Made by a program: the position numbers and the translations under genes. DNA of 64,000 nucleotides from Streptomyces fradiae ATCC 10745 = DSM 40063 (GTDB lineage: Bacteria > Actinomycetota > Actinomycetes > Streptomycetales > Streptomycetaceae), in NCBI RefSeq assembly GCF_008704425.1, contig NZ_CP023696.1, forward strand, positions 2,900,501 to 2,964,500, given 5' to 3'. The notes beneath the pieces were generated by a model, which worked only from the letters and a program-made list of their open reading frames with translations, was not told the DNA's origin and ran no database searches. Below, piece after piece: positions 27,238-37,469 of the stretch; the stretch's first letter is position 1, and every line of letters starts with the position of its first letter.

Positions 27238-28182
27238 TCAGCTCCCGGGGGCGGGGCGGGTGCGGGAGCGGACCGCGCCGATGCTGGCGGCGATCACCAG
27301 GGCGATGGCGGCGGCGTCCGTCGCCGACAGGGCCTGCCGCAGGACCAGGAAGCCGGCGAGGGCGGCCACCGCCGGTTCCAGGCTCATCAGCACGGCGAAC
27401 GTGCCCGCCGGGATGCGCCGCAGGGCGATCAGCTCCAGGGTGTACGGCAGCACCGACGACAGCAGCGCCACCGCCAGGCCCAGCGCCAGCGTCGACGGCA
27501 CGGCCAGTCTCGTACCGGCCTCCGCCAGGCCCAGCGGCAGGCTGAGCACCGCGCCGACCGCCATGGCCAGCGCCAGCCCGTCGGCCTGCGGGAAGCGCCG
27601 CCCGGTCCGGGCGCTGAACACGATGTACGTCGCCCACAGGGCGCCCGCCGCCAGCGCGAAGCCCGCGCCCACCGGGTCCAGCCGGTCGAACCCGCCGCCG
27701 CTCAGCAGCACCACGCCCGCCAGCGCCAGGCCCGCCCACACGAGGCTGAGCAGCCGCCGGGACGCGACGACCGACAGGGCGAGGGGGCCCAGGACCTCCA
27801 GGGTGACGGCCGCGCCCAGCGGGATGCGGTCGATGGCCTGGTAGATGCAGATGTTCATGCCGCCCATCGCGGCGCCGAACGCCACGACCGTGCCCCAGTC
27901 GGAGCGGCTGTAGCCGCGGACGCGCGGGCGGCACACGAGCAGCAGGACCAGCGCGGCCAGCGTCAGCCGGAGGGTCACCACGCCGAGGGCGCCCGCGCGG
28001 GGGATCAGCAGCACCGCGAGGGCCGCGCCGAACTGCACCGACAGCGCGCCGCCCACGACCAGGGCGACCGGCCCGGCGGCGCCCCCGCGTCGGGGGGCCG
28101 CCGGGCCGGTCGGGTGGGCCGCCGCCGTCTCGGGGAGGGCGACCGCCGAGGCGTCTGCGGAACGGGCGTCGGCGTGGTTCAC
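27238..28182 (-). CDS. EamA/RhtA-type amino acid or metabolite exporter
   Basis: 314 residues with ten hydrophobic segments in two EamA repeats (VSVQFGAALAVLLIPRAGAL, RLTLAALVLLLVCRPRVRGY; second repeat ends IAASIGAVRSRTRPAPGS). The arrangement resembles RhtA, an exporter of threonine and homoserine, but specificity is not proven. A 35-residue hydrophilic N-terminus precedes the first helix. The GTG at 28182 is chosen because GAAGAGG lies 6 bases upstream. Single gene, convergent with the TetR gene. Confidence 0.87.
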   Translation of the reverse strand: MNHADARSADASAVALPETAAAHPTGPAAPRRGGAAGPVALVVGGALSVQFGAALAVLLIPRAGALGVVTLRLTLAALVLLLVCRPRVRGYSRSDWGTVVAFGAAMGGMNICIYQAIDRIPLGAAVTLEVLGPLALSVVASRRLLSLVWAGLALAGVVLLSGGGFDRLDPVGAGFALAAGALWATYIVFSARTGRRFPQADGLALAMAVGAVLSLPLGLAEAGTRLAVPSTLALGLAVALLSSVLPYTLELIALRRIPAGTFAVLMSLEPAVAALAGFLVLRQALSATDAAAIALVIAASIGAVRSRTRPAPGS

Positions 28183-28445
28183 CGGGACCTCTTCATTCTT
28201 CTCATGCGTACGCGGGAAGGCCCGCCCCGGACCGGAGGGGGCTGTTCCACTCGTGGAGTGACCCCCACACGGTAAGCAGTGAAACCGGTGTACGGCTATG
28301 GCACCCGGACGCTTCTCACCCGTCGGACGCCGGGCCGGGGCGCGGGCGAGCGGACGCGGTCGCGGGGCGCGCGGCCGGGGGCGGGGGCGGGCGGCTGGCC
28401 GCCCTTCCGGGTGGTGGGTCGCGCGGCCGGGGCGGGCGGGCCGCG

Positions 28446-28562
28446 GGCCACCCATCCGGGAGACGGGTCGCCCGGCCAGGGGACGGGTCGCCCTTCCGGG
28501 GGACGGGCCACCCGGCCGGGGGGGGGGGACGGGCCACCCGGCCGGGGTGCGGGCGGCGGGTC
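28446..28562. repeat. ACGGG(T/C)CRCCC tandem repeats
   Basis: Roughly five imperfect copies of ACGGGTCGCCCGGCCAGGGG-like units of 21-28 bases fill the gap before the dehydrogenase stop, including an 11-G run near 28521. The larger gap 28183-28560 otherwise holds only the EamA promoter region. Confidence 0.55.
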
Positions 28563-31500
28563 ACCGGGCCGCGTCCGAGGGCGGGGCGCCCGGCCGGGGG
28601 GCGGCGGGCGCGACCGGCAGGGCCTCGGCGAGCACCTCCGCCAGGTGGCGGGCGCGGGCGCCGGCGAGCTGGGCGAGCTGCGTGCGGCAGGAGAACCCGT
28701 CGGCGAGCAGCTCCGTGCCGCGCGCGGCGGCGCGGACCGCGGGCAGCAGCCGGTCCTCGGCGCAGGCGACGGACACCTCGTAGTGGCCGCGCTCGAAGCC
28801 GAAGTTCCCGGCGAGGCCGCAGCACCCGCCGCTCAGCTCCCCGGTGAGCCCGGCCCGCTCCCGCAGCCGGCGCTCGGCGGCGTCCCCCAGGACGGCGTGC
28901 TGGTGGCAGTGGGTCTGCCCGGCGGCCGGCCGGTCCAGGCGCGGCGGGCTCCAGTCCGGCGCCAGCTCCTCCAGCGCCTGCGCGAACGTCCGCACCGACC
29001 CGGCGACCGCGCGGGCCCTCGGGTCGCCGGGCAGCAGCTCGGGCAGGTCCGTGCGGAGCGCCGCCGCGCAGCTCGGCTCCAGCACCACCAGCGGCAGGCC
29101 CCGCGCGAGGACCGGGTCCAGCGCGTCGAGGGTGCGCCGCATCACCGCGCGGGCCCGGTCCAGGCGGCCCGTCGACACGTAGGTGAGCCCGCAGCACACC
29201 CGGCCCGGCGGCAGCGCGACCGGGACGCCCGCCGCCTCCAGGACGGTGACGGCGGCCCGGCCGACCGAGGGCGTGAAGCGGTCGGTGAACGTGTCGGGCC
29301 ACACGTACGCGCGCGGGGCGCCCTCCGGGGCCGTACGGCGGGACGCCCACGCGCGGAACGTCCGGCGGGCCAGCACCGGAAGCTCCCGCTCCGGCGCCAC
29401 GCCCGCGGCCCGCTTGGCGAGCGCGGCGAGCGGCCGGACCCGCGCGGCGGCGTTGAGCAGCGGCGCGGCGGGCGAGGCCAGGCGCAGCAGGGCGGGCAGG
29501 GAGCCCATCGCGTAGTGGGCGGCGGGCCGCAGCCGGCCCGCGTAGTGGTGGTGCAGGAACTCCGCCTTGTACGTGGCCATGTCGACGCCGACCGGGCAGT
29601 CGGAGCGGCAGCCCTTGCAGGACAGGCACAGGTCGAGCGCGTCCCGCACCTCCGGGGACCGCCAGCCGCCGGTGACGACCTCCCCGGCGAGCATCTCGTG
29701 CAGGAGGCGGGCCCGGCCGCGCGTGGAGTGCCGCTCCTCACCGGTCGCCCGGTAGGAGGGGCACATCACGTCCGGCCCGGCGGCGGGCCCCTCGGCGCGG
29801 CACTTGGCGACGCCGACGCAGCGCCGCACGGCGGTGCCGAAGTCCCCGCCGTCGTCCGGGTAGCCGAAGGCGACGTCGACGGGGGTGCGCGGCAGCACGT
29901 CGAAGCGGAGGTTCGCGTCGAGGGGCGCGGGGCGGGCCAGCACGCCGGGGTTCATCGCGCCGTCCGGGTCCCACAGGTCCTTGAACCGGCCGAACAGCGC
30001 GACCAGTTCGTCCCCGTACATGCGCGGCAGCAGCTCGGCGCGGGCCATGCCGTCGCCGTGCTCGCCCGACAGGGAGCCGCCGTGCGCCACGACCAGGTCG
30101 GCCAGCTCCTCCGAGAAGCGGCGGAAGCGCCGTACGCCGTCGGGGTCGTCCAGCCGGAAGTCGATCCGCGCGTGCACGCAGCCGTCGCCGAAGTGCCCGT
30201 ACGGCGTGCCGCGCAGCCCGTGCGCGGCGAGCAGGGCGCGGAAGTCGCGCAGGTACGGGCCGAGGCGCGCGGGCGGCACCGCGCAGTCCTCCCAGCCGGG
30301 CCACGCCTCGGCGCCGTCGGGGGTGCGGGTCGCGGTCCCGGCGGCGTCCTCCCGCACCCGCCACAGCGCGCGCCGCCCGGCCGGGTCGGCGACGACGGCG
30401 CCGTCCAGCGCGTCGGCGGCGCGCAGCACGGCGCGGGCGTGCGCGGCGGCCTCGGCCGGGCTGGCCCCGCCGGTCTCCACGAACAGCCAGGCCGCCCCGC
30501 GCGGCAGCCGGGCGCGGGCGGCCGGGTCGCGGACCAGGTCCTCCGCCATGCCCTCCACGGTGAGCGGGCCCAGCGGGAGCAGTCCGGGCGCGGCCTCGGC
30601 GGCGGCGCTCTCGTCGGCGTAGCCGAGGACGGCGAGCGCGCGGGCGGCCGGCTCCTCGACCAGCCGGACGACGGCCTCGCTCACCACGCCGAGGGTGCCC
30701 TCGCTGCCGCAGAAGGCGCGGGCCGTGTCGGCGCCGCGCTCGGGGAGGAGGGCGTCGAGGGCGTACCCGGAGATGCGGCGGGGCAGGCCGGGCGGGAAGC
30801 CGGTGCGGATCGCGGCGAGGTGGCCGCGGACCAGCTCGGCCACGCCGTCGGGGGCGCCCCGGCCGTCCGGCCCGAGGCGGAGGGCGGCGCCCCGGTAGGT
30901 GTGGACGGTCAGCTCGCGGACGTTGTCGGCGGTGGTGCCCCAGGCGACGGAGTGGGCGCCGCAGGCGTTGTTGCCGATCATGCCGCCGAGGGTGCAGCGG
31001 CTGTGCGTGGACGGGTCGGGGCCGAAGGTGAGCCCGTACGGGCGTACCGCCTCGCGCAGCCGGTCCAGGACGACGCCGGGCTGCACGGTGGCGGTGCGGG
31101 CGGCCGGGTCCACGTCCAGGACGGCCCGCAGGTGGCGGGTGAGGTCCAGGACGACGCCGGTGCCGGTGGCCTGCCCGCCGATGGACGTGCCGCCGCCGCG
31201 CGCCACGACGGGGGCGCCGTGCTCGCGGCACACGGCCAGGGCGGCGGCGATGTCGTCGGCGTCGCGGGGGGCGACCACCGCGAGGGGGACGCGGCGGTAG
31301 TTGGAGGCGTCCATGGTGGCGAGCGCGCGGGCGCCCGGCCCCGCGTCCACCTCACCGCGCACGGCCGCGCCCAGCGCCCTGGCCAGCTCCGCGTCGGGCA
31401 CCGGGGCGTCCCGGCCCGGCCGCCGCCCCGGCCTGCCGGGCCCGCTCCGGCGCCCGGCGCCCCGCGGTCCCGCGCCTTCCGGCCCGGCGGCCCGCGGTGC

Positions 31501-31767
31501 CCCGTGCTCGCGGGCCCGCTCGCCGCGCCCGTCCGGCATCTCCTCGCGCCCGTCCGGCATCTCCTCGCGCCCGTCCGGCATCTCCTCGCGCCCGTCCGGC
31601 TTCTCCTCGCGCCCGTCCGGCGTCTCCGCGTGCCCGTCCGGCTTCTCCTCGCGCCCTCCGGACCGTTCCTCGCGCCGGCCCGGCCGTTCCCCGTGCCTGT
31701 CGGGCCCCTTCCGGCGCCCGTCCGGCCGGCCCCCGCGCGCGTCGCTCCGACCCCCGGTGTCACCCAT
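28561..31767 (-). CDS. FAD-binding and Fe-S-binding oxidoreductase (D-2-hydroxyacid dehydrogenase type)
   Basis: 1068 residues, a GlcD-GlpC type fusion. Residues about 105-330 form the FAD-binding PCMH domain (PVVARGGGTSIGGQATGTG, CTLGGMIGNNACGAHSV); 330-600 the FAD-linked oxidase C-domain (GTPYGHFGDGCVHARIDFRL, GEHGDGMARAELLPRMY); near residue 716 a 4Fe-4S motif CLSCKGCRSDCP; then two CCG domains (CCGLTYVSTG, GGCCGLAGNFGFERGH). It probably oxidises D-lactate or a related hydroxyacid and passes electrons to the respiratory chain. The first 105 residues are an odd hydrophilic extension with 7-residue repeats. The ATG at 31767 is a best guess; a start near residue 100 is possible. Confidence 0.85.
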   Translation of the reverse strand: MGDTGGRSDARGGRPDGRRKGPDRHGERPGRREERSGGREEKPDGHAETPDGREEKPDGREEMPDGREEMPDGREEMPDGRGERAREHGAPRAAGPEGAGPRGAGRRSGPGRPGRRPGRDAPVPDAELARALGAAVRGEVDAGPGARALATMDASNYRRVPLAVVAPRDADDIAAALAVCREHGAPVVARGGGTSIGGQATGTGVVLDLTRHLRAVLDVDPAARTATVQPGVVLDRLREAVRPYGLTFGPDPSTHSRCTLGGMIGNNACGAHSVAWGTTADNVRELTVHTYRGAALRLGPDGRGAPDGVAELVRGHLAAIRTGFPPGLPRRISGYALDALLPERGADTARAFCGSEGTLGVVSEAVVRLVEEPAARALAVLGYADESAAAEAAPGLLPLGPLTVEGMAEDLVRDPAARARLPRGAAWLFVETGGASPAEAAAHARAVLRAADALDGAVVADPAGRRALWRVREDAAGTATRTPDGAEAWPGWEDCAVPPARLGPYLRDFRALLAAHGLRGTPYGHFGDGCVHARIDFRLDDPDGVRRFRRFSEELADLVVAHGGSLSGEHGDGMARAELLPRMYGDELVALFGRFKDLWDPDGAMNPGVLARPAPLDANLRFDVLPRTPVDVAFGYPDDGGDFGTAVRRCVGVAKCRAEGPAAGPDVMCPSYRATGEERHSTRGRARLLHEMLAGEVVTGGWRSPEVRDALDLCLSCKGCRSDCPVGVDMATYKAEFLHHHYAGRLRPAAHYAMGSLPALLRLASPAAPLLNAAARVRPLAALAKRAAGVAPERELPVLARRTFRAWASRRTAPEGAPRAYVWPDTFTDRFTPSVGRAAVTVLEAAGVPVALPPGRVCCGLTYVSTGRLDRARAVMRRTLDALDPVLARGLPLVVLEPSCAAALRTDLPELLPGDPRARAVAGSVRTFAQALEELAPDWSPPRLDRPAAGQTHCHQHAVLGDAAERRLRERAGLTGELSGGCCGLAGNFGFERGHYEVSVACAEDRLLPAVRAAARGTELLADGFSCRTQLAQLAGARARHLAEVLAEALPVAPAAPRPGAPPSDAAR
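31531..31656 (-). repeat. Six 21-bp in-frame tandem repeats (PDGREEM)
   Basis: Six consecutive 21-base units (GTCCGGCATCTCCTCGCGCCC on the forward strand, three exact, three with 1-3 changes). On the coding strand each encodes DGREE(M/K)P or a variant, at about residues 38-79 of the dehydrogenase. Confidence 0.85.
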
Positions 31768-32030
31768 GTCCCCAGCATGCCCACCGCGTCCCCGCGCCTC
31801 ACCCCCGCCGCCGCGCCCCGGCAGGCGGGCCGCCCGGCAAGCCCGCGCCCCGCCCGCGCCCCTCCCCGCGCCCCGGCGGGCGGGCGGGCCGAGACCACCA
31901 TGAGCACCCCGGACGCGGGCGCGCGGCAAGCGGAGGATGGGACTCCGCCGAGGGGTGCGGGGGTGTCCGGCGCCGGGGGGCGGGCGTCTCAGACGGCGGA
32001 CGCCGGGCGTGGCGGGCGGCGCCGAGCCGA

Positions 32031-33161
<1,131 letters not shown>

Positions 33162-33189
33162 CCCCGCCGCCCCGCCTCGGGGCCGCACC

Positions 33190-33239
33190 CGAAGGGCCCG
33201 GTACCGCACGCCCCCCGGCGCGCGGTACCGGGCCCTTCG
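33190..33239. terminator. 18-bp bidirectional terminator
   Basis: Arms 33190-33207 and 33222-33239 (CGAAGGGCCCGGTACCGC and its complement) are perfectly complementary around a 14-base loop, between serC and the convergent ABC permease gene. Confidence 0.85.
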
Positions 33240-33286
33240 CCCTGCGGGGGTCCCGTCTCGCGAGACCCCCGCGGGGCGGGCCGGGC

Positions 33287-34174
33287 CTACCGGCTGAGGG
33301 CGCGGTAGCGGCGCACGGCCAGCGGGAGGCAGACGGCCGTGATGACCAGCGGCCAGACCACGGACATCAGCAGGGCGTGCTCCTGGATCCAGCTCCCGTC
33401 CGACGCCACCTCGTTGCCGAACAGGGCGCGGGCGGCCGACGCGGTGGAGGAGAGCGGGTTCCACGCGGCGATCACGCCCAGCCAGTCCGGCATCGTCGAC
33501 GGCGGGACGAACACGCCGGAGACCATCGTCAGGGGGAACGCCACGGCGAACAGCGAACCGGCCGCCTCCGCGCTCGGCAGCAGCAGCCCCAGCCACACCC
33601 CCAGCCAGACGAGGGCGAACCGCAGCCACAGCAGCAGGGCGACCGCTCCCGCCGTCGCCGCCGGCCCGCCGTCCGCGCGCCAGCCCATGACCAGGGCCGT
33701 CAGGACGAGGATCGCCAGCTCCGCGCAGGCGATCAGCAGGTCGGTCACCCCGCGCCCGGTGACCACCGCCGAGGAGGCCATCGGCATGGACCGGAACCGG
33801 TCGGTGACGCCCTTCTGCACGTCCGTGACCACGGCCGTGGCCGTGTTCATGAAGCCGAAGGCCATGGTCATCACGAACATGCCGGGCATCAGGAAGTTCC
33901 GGTAGTCGGCGGCCGTGCCCTCGCCGCCGCCCGGCGGCCGCATCGCGCCGCCGAAGACGTAGCCGTACAGCAGCAGCGAGACGATCGGGAAGCCGAGCTG
34001 CCAGAGGATGTAGACGGGCTTGCGGCGGTAGTGGGTGAGCGAGCGGCGGACGATGCTCCAGCAGTCCGCCACCGCCCAGTAGGCCCGCGACCGGCCCTCG
34101 ACGGGCCGCGGAGCCGGAGTCTGTTCTCGGGAGGGGGCGAGGCCGGGGGCGGGGAGGGGCGCGGTGGCGCTCAC
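33287..34174 (-). CDS. ABC-2 type permease (DrrB-like)
   Basis: 295 residues. A cytoplasmic N-terminus of about 45 residues is followed by six hydrophobic segments, with the ABC-2 hallmarks [35 protein letters not shown] and [20 protein letters not shown]. It pairs with the DrrA-like ATPase upstream, overlapping by 4 bases (GTGA). Such pairs export anthracyclines and other hydrophobic drugs. The divergent TetR gene and its long operator suggest drug-induced expression. Confidence 0.9.
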   Translation of the reverse strand: MSATAPLPAPGLAPSREQTPAPRPVEGRSRAYWAVADCWSIVRRSLTHYRRKPVYILWQLGFPIVSLLLYGYVFGGAMRPPGGGEGTAADYRNFLMPGMFVMTMAFGFMNTATAVVTDVQKGVTDRFRSMPMASSAVVTGRGVTDLLIACAELAILVLTALVMGWRADGGPAATAGAVALLLWLRFALVWLGVWLGLLLPSAEAAGSLFAVAFPLTMVSGVFVPPSTMPDWLGVIAAWNPLSSTASAARALFGNEVASDGSWIQEHALLMSVVWPLVITAVCLPLAVRRYRALSR

Positions 34175-35256
34175 GCGGCGGCTCCTTCCGGCGTACGGCC
34201 GAGGGCGCCCGGTCCCGTACCGCCCGGACCCGTGCCGCCCGGTCCACCGCCGTCCGGTCCCGTGCCGCCCGGTCCACCGCCGTCCGGAGCCGCCTCGTCG
34301 GTACGGGGGTCCTCGGCCCCCGTACCGGTCAGCCGGAGGAAGACGTCGTCGAGCGTCGGCCGGCGCAGCCCGATGTCCTCCACCGCCACGCCCTCGTCGC
34401 GCAGGGTCCTGGCGACCTCCGTCAGTGCCGCCACCCGGTCGCGGACCTGCGCGTGGACCCGCCGCCCGGCCTGGTCCACGCGCGGCTCCCCGTCGCCGAC
34501 CCGGGCCACGATCCCGGCCACGCGGGGCAGGTCGGCCGGGTCGGCGGCGACGACCTCCACGCGGTCGCCGCCGACCCGGTCCTTGAGCGCCTCGGGCGTG
34601 TCGTCGGCGATGGCCCGGCCCCGGTCGATGACCGTGATGCGCGAGGCCAGCTGGTCCGCCTCGTCCAGGTACTGCGTGGTCAGCAGCACCGTCGTGCCGC
34701 CCTCGACCAGGGCGCGCACGGCCTCCCACACCTCGCCCCGGCCACGCGGGTCGAGGCCCGTCGTCGGCTCGTCGAGGAAGAGCACGCGGGGCGCGAGGAT
34801 CATCGACGCGGCCAGGTCGAGCCGGCGCCGCATGCCGCCGCTGTACCCCTCGACGCCCTCGTCGGCGGCCTCCGCCAGGTCGAACCGCTCCAGCAGCTCG
34901 GCGGCGCGCGACCGGGCGCCCCGGCCGCCCAGGTGGAAGAGGCGGCCGAACATCTCCAGGTTCTGCCGGCCCGTCAGGACCTCGTCCACGGCCGCGTACT
35001 GGCCGGTGAGGCCGATCAGCGCCCGCACCCGGCCGGGGTGGCGGGCCACGTCCACCCCGGCGACCTCGGCGCGCCCGCCGTCGAGGCGCCGCAGCGTGGA
35101 CAGGACCCGCACGGCGGTGGTCTTCCCCGCGCCGTTGGGCCCCAGCAGCCCGTGCACCGTGCCGGTCCGCACGGCCAGGTCGAAGCCGTCCAGCGCGTCC
35201 TTGTCCCCGTACCTCTTCCGCAGGCCCTCGGCCCTGATCGCGTACGTCGTGTCCAC
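34171..35256 (-). CDS. ABC transporter ATPase, daunorubicin-resistance (DrrA) type
   Basis: 361 residues. Walker [10 protein letters not shown] with Lys45, signature [15 protein letters not shown], Walker [14 protein letters not shown]-loop [11 protein letters not shown], and the C-terminal DrrA domain ([16 protein letters not shown]). The last 35 residues are a Gly/Pro/Asp repeat ([10 protein letters not shown]) of low complexity. It energises the permease encoded next. GTG start with GGAGGGG upstream. Transcription starts in the operator region shared with the TetR gene. Confidence 0.92.
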   Translation of the reverse strand: MDTTYAIRAEGLRKRYGDKDALDGFDLAVRTGTVHGLLGPNGAGKTTAVRVLSTLRRLDGGRAEVAGVDVARHPGRVRALIGLTGQYAAVDEVLTGRQNLEMFGRLFHLGGRGARSRAAELLERFDLAEAADEGVEGYSGGMRRRLDLAASMILAPRVLFLDEPTTGLDPRGRGEVWEAVRALVEGGTTVLLTTQYLDEADQLASRITVIDRGRAIADDTPEALKDRVGGDRVEVVAADPADLPRVAGIVARVGDGEPRVDQAGRRVHAQVRDRVAALTEVARTLRDEGVAVEDIGLRRPTLDDVFLRLTGTGAEDPRTDEAAPDGGGPGGTGPDGGGPGGTGPGGTGPGALGRTPEGAAA

Positions 35257-35282
35257 GCGGCCCCCCTCCTCGTCGGCTCCAG

Positions 35283-35328
35283 AAACTGAGTACACCGTAC
35301 CGCATTGACCGTACGGCGTACTCAGTTT
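35283..35328. promoter_or_regulatory. Long inverted-repeat operator between ABC operon and tetR
   Basis: Arms AAACTGAGTAC (35283-35293) and GTACTCAGTTT (35318-35328) are perfectly complementary; the inner CCGTAC/GTACGG pair extends the symmetry to 18 bases per arm with one mismatch. Each arm also contains a GTAC-N3-GTAC sub-palindrome. A TTGACC hexamer lies in the centre. A TetR dimer pair would block both promoters. Confidence 0.75.
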
Positions 35329-35365
35329 TTTCGGGGGCCGGGGCGCCGCCCCGTACGCTGACGCC

Positions 35366-36154
35366 ATGACCAGCGGCGCGGGCGACACCACCACGAGCGG
35401 CAGCGGCGACATCCGCCGCAGCCTGGAGCTCCTGTGGGGCGGGGGCGAGCCGCCCAGCCGGGGGCCGAAGCGCGGACTGACCCTGGACGCGGTGGTCACG
35501 GCCGCGATCGAGCTGGCCGACGCCGAGGGGTTCGACGCCGTCTCCATGCGGCGGCTCTCGACCAGGCTGAACATCGGCACCATGTCGCTGTACCGGTACG
35601 TCCCCGGCAAGGCCGAGCTGCTGGACCTGATGCTCGACCGGGTGCAGGGCCTCCCGCCGGGCACGCCCGAGACCCCGGACGACTGGCGCGACGGGGTGGA
35701 GGCGCTGGCCCGCGGCCACCTCGCCCTCTACCGGCGCCACCCCTGGCTGCTGAAGGTCAACCAGAGCCGCAGCGTCCTCGGTCCGGGCGCCCTGCGCGCG
35801 CTGGAGGCGGCGCTGGCCGCGCTGCGCGGGATGGGGCTCGGCGACGAGGAGACCCTGTCGGTGATCATCGCCGTGCAGGCCTTCACCCTCGGGATCGCCC
35901 GGATGGAGATCCAGGCGACGGAGGCGGCCCGGGAGACCGGGGTCAGCGACGAGGAGTTCTGGAACAGACAGGAGCCGGTCCTGTCGCGGGCCATGGGGAG
36001 CGGCGAGTTCCCGATGATGGCCGAGCTGTCGGAGGACACCTTCTCGAAGGAGTTCGACCACTTCGGGTTCGGGCTGCGGGCCCTGGTGCGGGGGTTCGAG
36101 GCGCGGGTCGCGGAGGTACGCGCGGAGCGGGGCGGTCCGGGCGGGGGCGGATGA
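35366..36154 (+). CDS. TetR-family regulator of the drug exporter
   Basis: 262 residues. The N-terminal domain reads [40 protein letters not shown]; the C-terminal domain ([20 protein letters not shown] onward) is the tetracycline-repressor C class that binds hydrophobic ligands. It is divergent from the DrrAB-like operon over the shared palindromic operator and should repress both. TACGCT at 35354 lies 6 bases before the ATG, so the transcript may be leaderless. Confidence 0.9.
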   Translation: MTSGAGDTTTSGSGDIRRSLELLWGGGEPPSRGPKRGLTLDAVVTAAIELADAEGFDAVSMRRLSTRLNIGTMSLYRYVPGKAELLDLMLDRVQGLPPGTPETPDDWRDGVEALARGHLALYRRHPWLLKVNQSRSVLGPGALRALEAALAALRGMGLGDEETLSVIIAVQAFTLGIARMEIQATEAARETGVSDEEFWNRQEPVLSRAMGSGEFPMMAELSEDTFSKEFDHFGFGLRALVRGFEARVAEVRAERGGPGGGG

Positions 36155-36159
36155 CGGCG

Positions 36160-36410
36160 TGACCCCGCCGGGGCCGGCTGACGGGGTGACCCGGCGGTGG
36201 CCCGTGGCGGGAGGACCCGGCGGCGGCCGGTGACGGGGCGTCGGGGCCGGGGTGGGGATCGGGGCCGCGGCGGGGCGTCGCGGGGCCGGGGTGCGGCGTC
36301 GGGCCGGGGTGGGGCGTCGGGCGCCGGGGGTACCGGGCGCGTCCTGATGGAGCAGTCGGCGCGCGGGCGGGCCGGGGGTCGCGCAGCATCGGTGGGGTAC
36401 AGCCGACGCC
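36160..36410. repeat. GGCCGGGGTGGGG(C/A)TCGGG repeats
   Basis: The gap between the TetR gene and the secreted protein gene is a G-rich tract with GGGGCGTCGGGGCCGGGGT-like units repeated five to six times (36230-36330). No gene seen. Confidence 0.45.
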
Positions 36411-36434
36411 GCCGCACAGACCTGGAGGCACGCA

Positions 36435-37262
36435 GTGCGTCTCGGAAACTTCCTGACGGCCGCCCTCGCGGGGGCGGCCCTGACCGTCCTGGCGGGCGCC
36501 GTCCCCGCCGCCGCCGCGCCCGCGCCGGCCGTCTCCCACTGCGCGCCCGCCGCGCCCCTGCGCCAGAGCGCGGCCGAGCGGCCCGCCGGGCCCTCGGTGG
36601 GGCTGTGCGTCACGCTCAGCGGGGTGAACATGAACGTCACCGCCGCCGCCGACTGCGCGTGCAGCGTGTCCGGGACGTGGACCGCCCGCCGGGACGGCGA
36701 GGACGCGGAGCTGTCCGGGACCCTCGGCGGTCGCGCCGAGTACGCCGGCCCCGGTACGTACGAGATCACCGCGACCGTCAGCGTGGGCGGGGCGGAGCGG
36801 AAGGGCGCCGCGCCGCTGGAGGGCACCGTCACCGGGACGTTCGCCCTCGCGGCGCCCCTGCCGGCCGCCGCGCACCGCGTGGAGGTCACCCCGGCGGGGC
36901 CGCTCTCCCCCGGCACGACCACGGCCCTCACGTACACCGTCGAGCGGATCACCGACGGCGGCGACGGCAGCGCCCGCCTCGGGGTCATCGCCGAGCCGGA
37001 CACGGGCGTCCAGCTCGCCTCCACCGACGTGCGCTGCGTCAACCCGCTGACCGGCCGCTACCCGTCGACGGCCCGCAGCCCGCACGCCGTGGACTGCACG
37101 CTCACCGACCTCCAGCCCGGCCGGCCCGCCACCGTGACCGTCCATGTCACGGTGCCGCCCGGCGCCTGCTCCACCGTCGTCTCCAAGCTGGGCTACTGGT
37201 CCCCGCAGGGCCAGCAGGTGGCCGGCGGCATGGTCAACGGGCCGACCGTGCAGTGCGCTTGA
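36435..37262 (+). CDS. Secreted protein with Ig-like/DUF11-type C-terminus, hypothetical
   Basis: 275 residues with a Sec signal peptide: short basic start, hydrophobic core ([19 protein letters not shown]) and an AAA-APAP cleavage region near residue 28. The mature protein has six to seven Cys (SHCAP, LCVTL, DCACS, RCVNP, DCTLT, GACST, QCA), probably disulphide-bonded, and beta-sandwich-like segments ([33 protein letters not shown]). No catalytic motif recognised. GTG start 8 bases after GGAGG. Confidence 0.8.
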   Translation: MRLGNFLTAALAGAALTVLAGAVPAAAAPAPAVSHCAPAAPLRQSAAERPAGPSVGLCVTLSGVNMNVTAAADCACSVSGTWTARRDGEDAELSGTLGGRAEYAGPGTYEITATVSVGGAERKGAAPLEGTVTGTFALAAPLPAAAHRVEVTPAGPLSPGTTTALTYTVERITDGGDGSARLGVIAEPDTGVQLASTDVRCVNPLTGRYPSTARSPHAVDCTLTDLQPGRPATVTVHVTVPPGACSTVVSKLGYWSPQGQQVAGGMVNGPTVQCA

Positions 37263-37296
37263 CGCCCCCGGGCGGCACGGGCGGGGACGGCGCGGC

Positions 37297-37338
37297 GTAC
37301 CGCCGGGCGAGGGCGGTCCCTCACCCACCCGGCGGTAC
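37297..37338 (+). terminator. Terminator after the secreted protein gene
   Basis: A perfect 11-bp stem GTACCGCCGGG/CCCGGCGGTAC with a 20-base loop between convergent genes. Confidence 0.6.
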
Positions 37339-37469
37339 GTGCCCCGGAGCCGCCCGCCCGGCGCCGGGGCGCCCGGACCGGGGCACCCCTCCGGGCCGGC
37401 ACCACCGGCGCCGGGGCACTCCTCCGGGCCGGGGCCACCGGCGCCCGGGCGCCCGGACCCCGCGGCGCA

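Noticed and set aside
31531..31656. CRISPR-like direct repeats
   Set aside because: The 21-base units are contiguous with no spacers and are in frame within a coding sequence.
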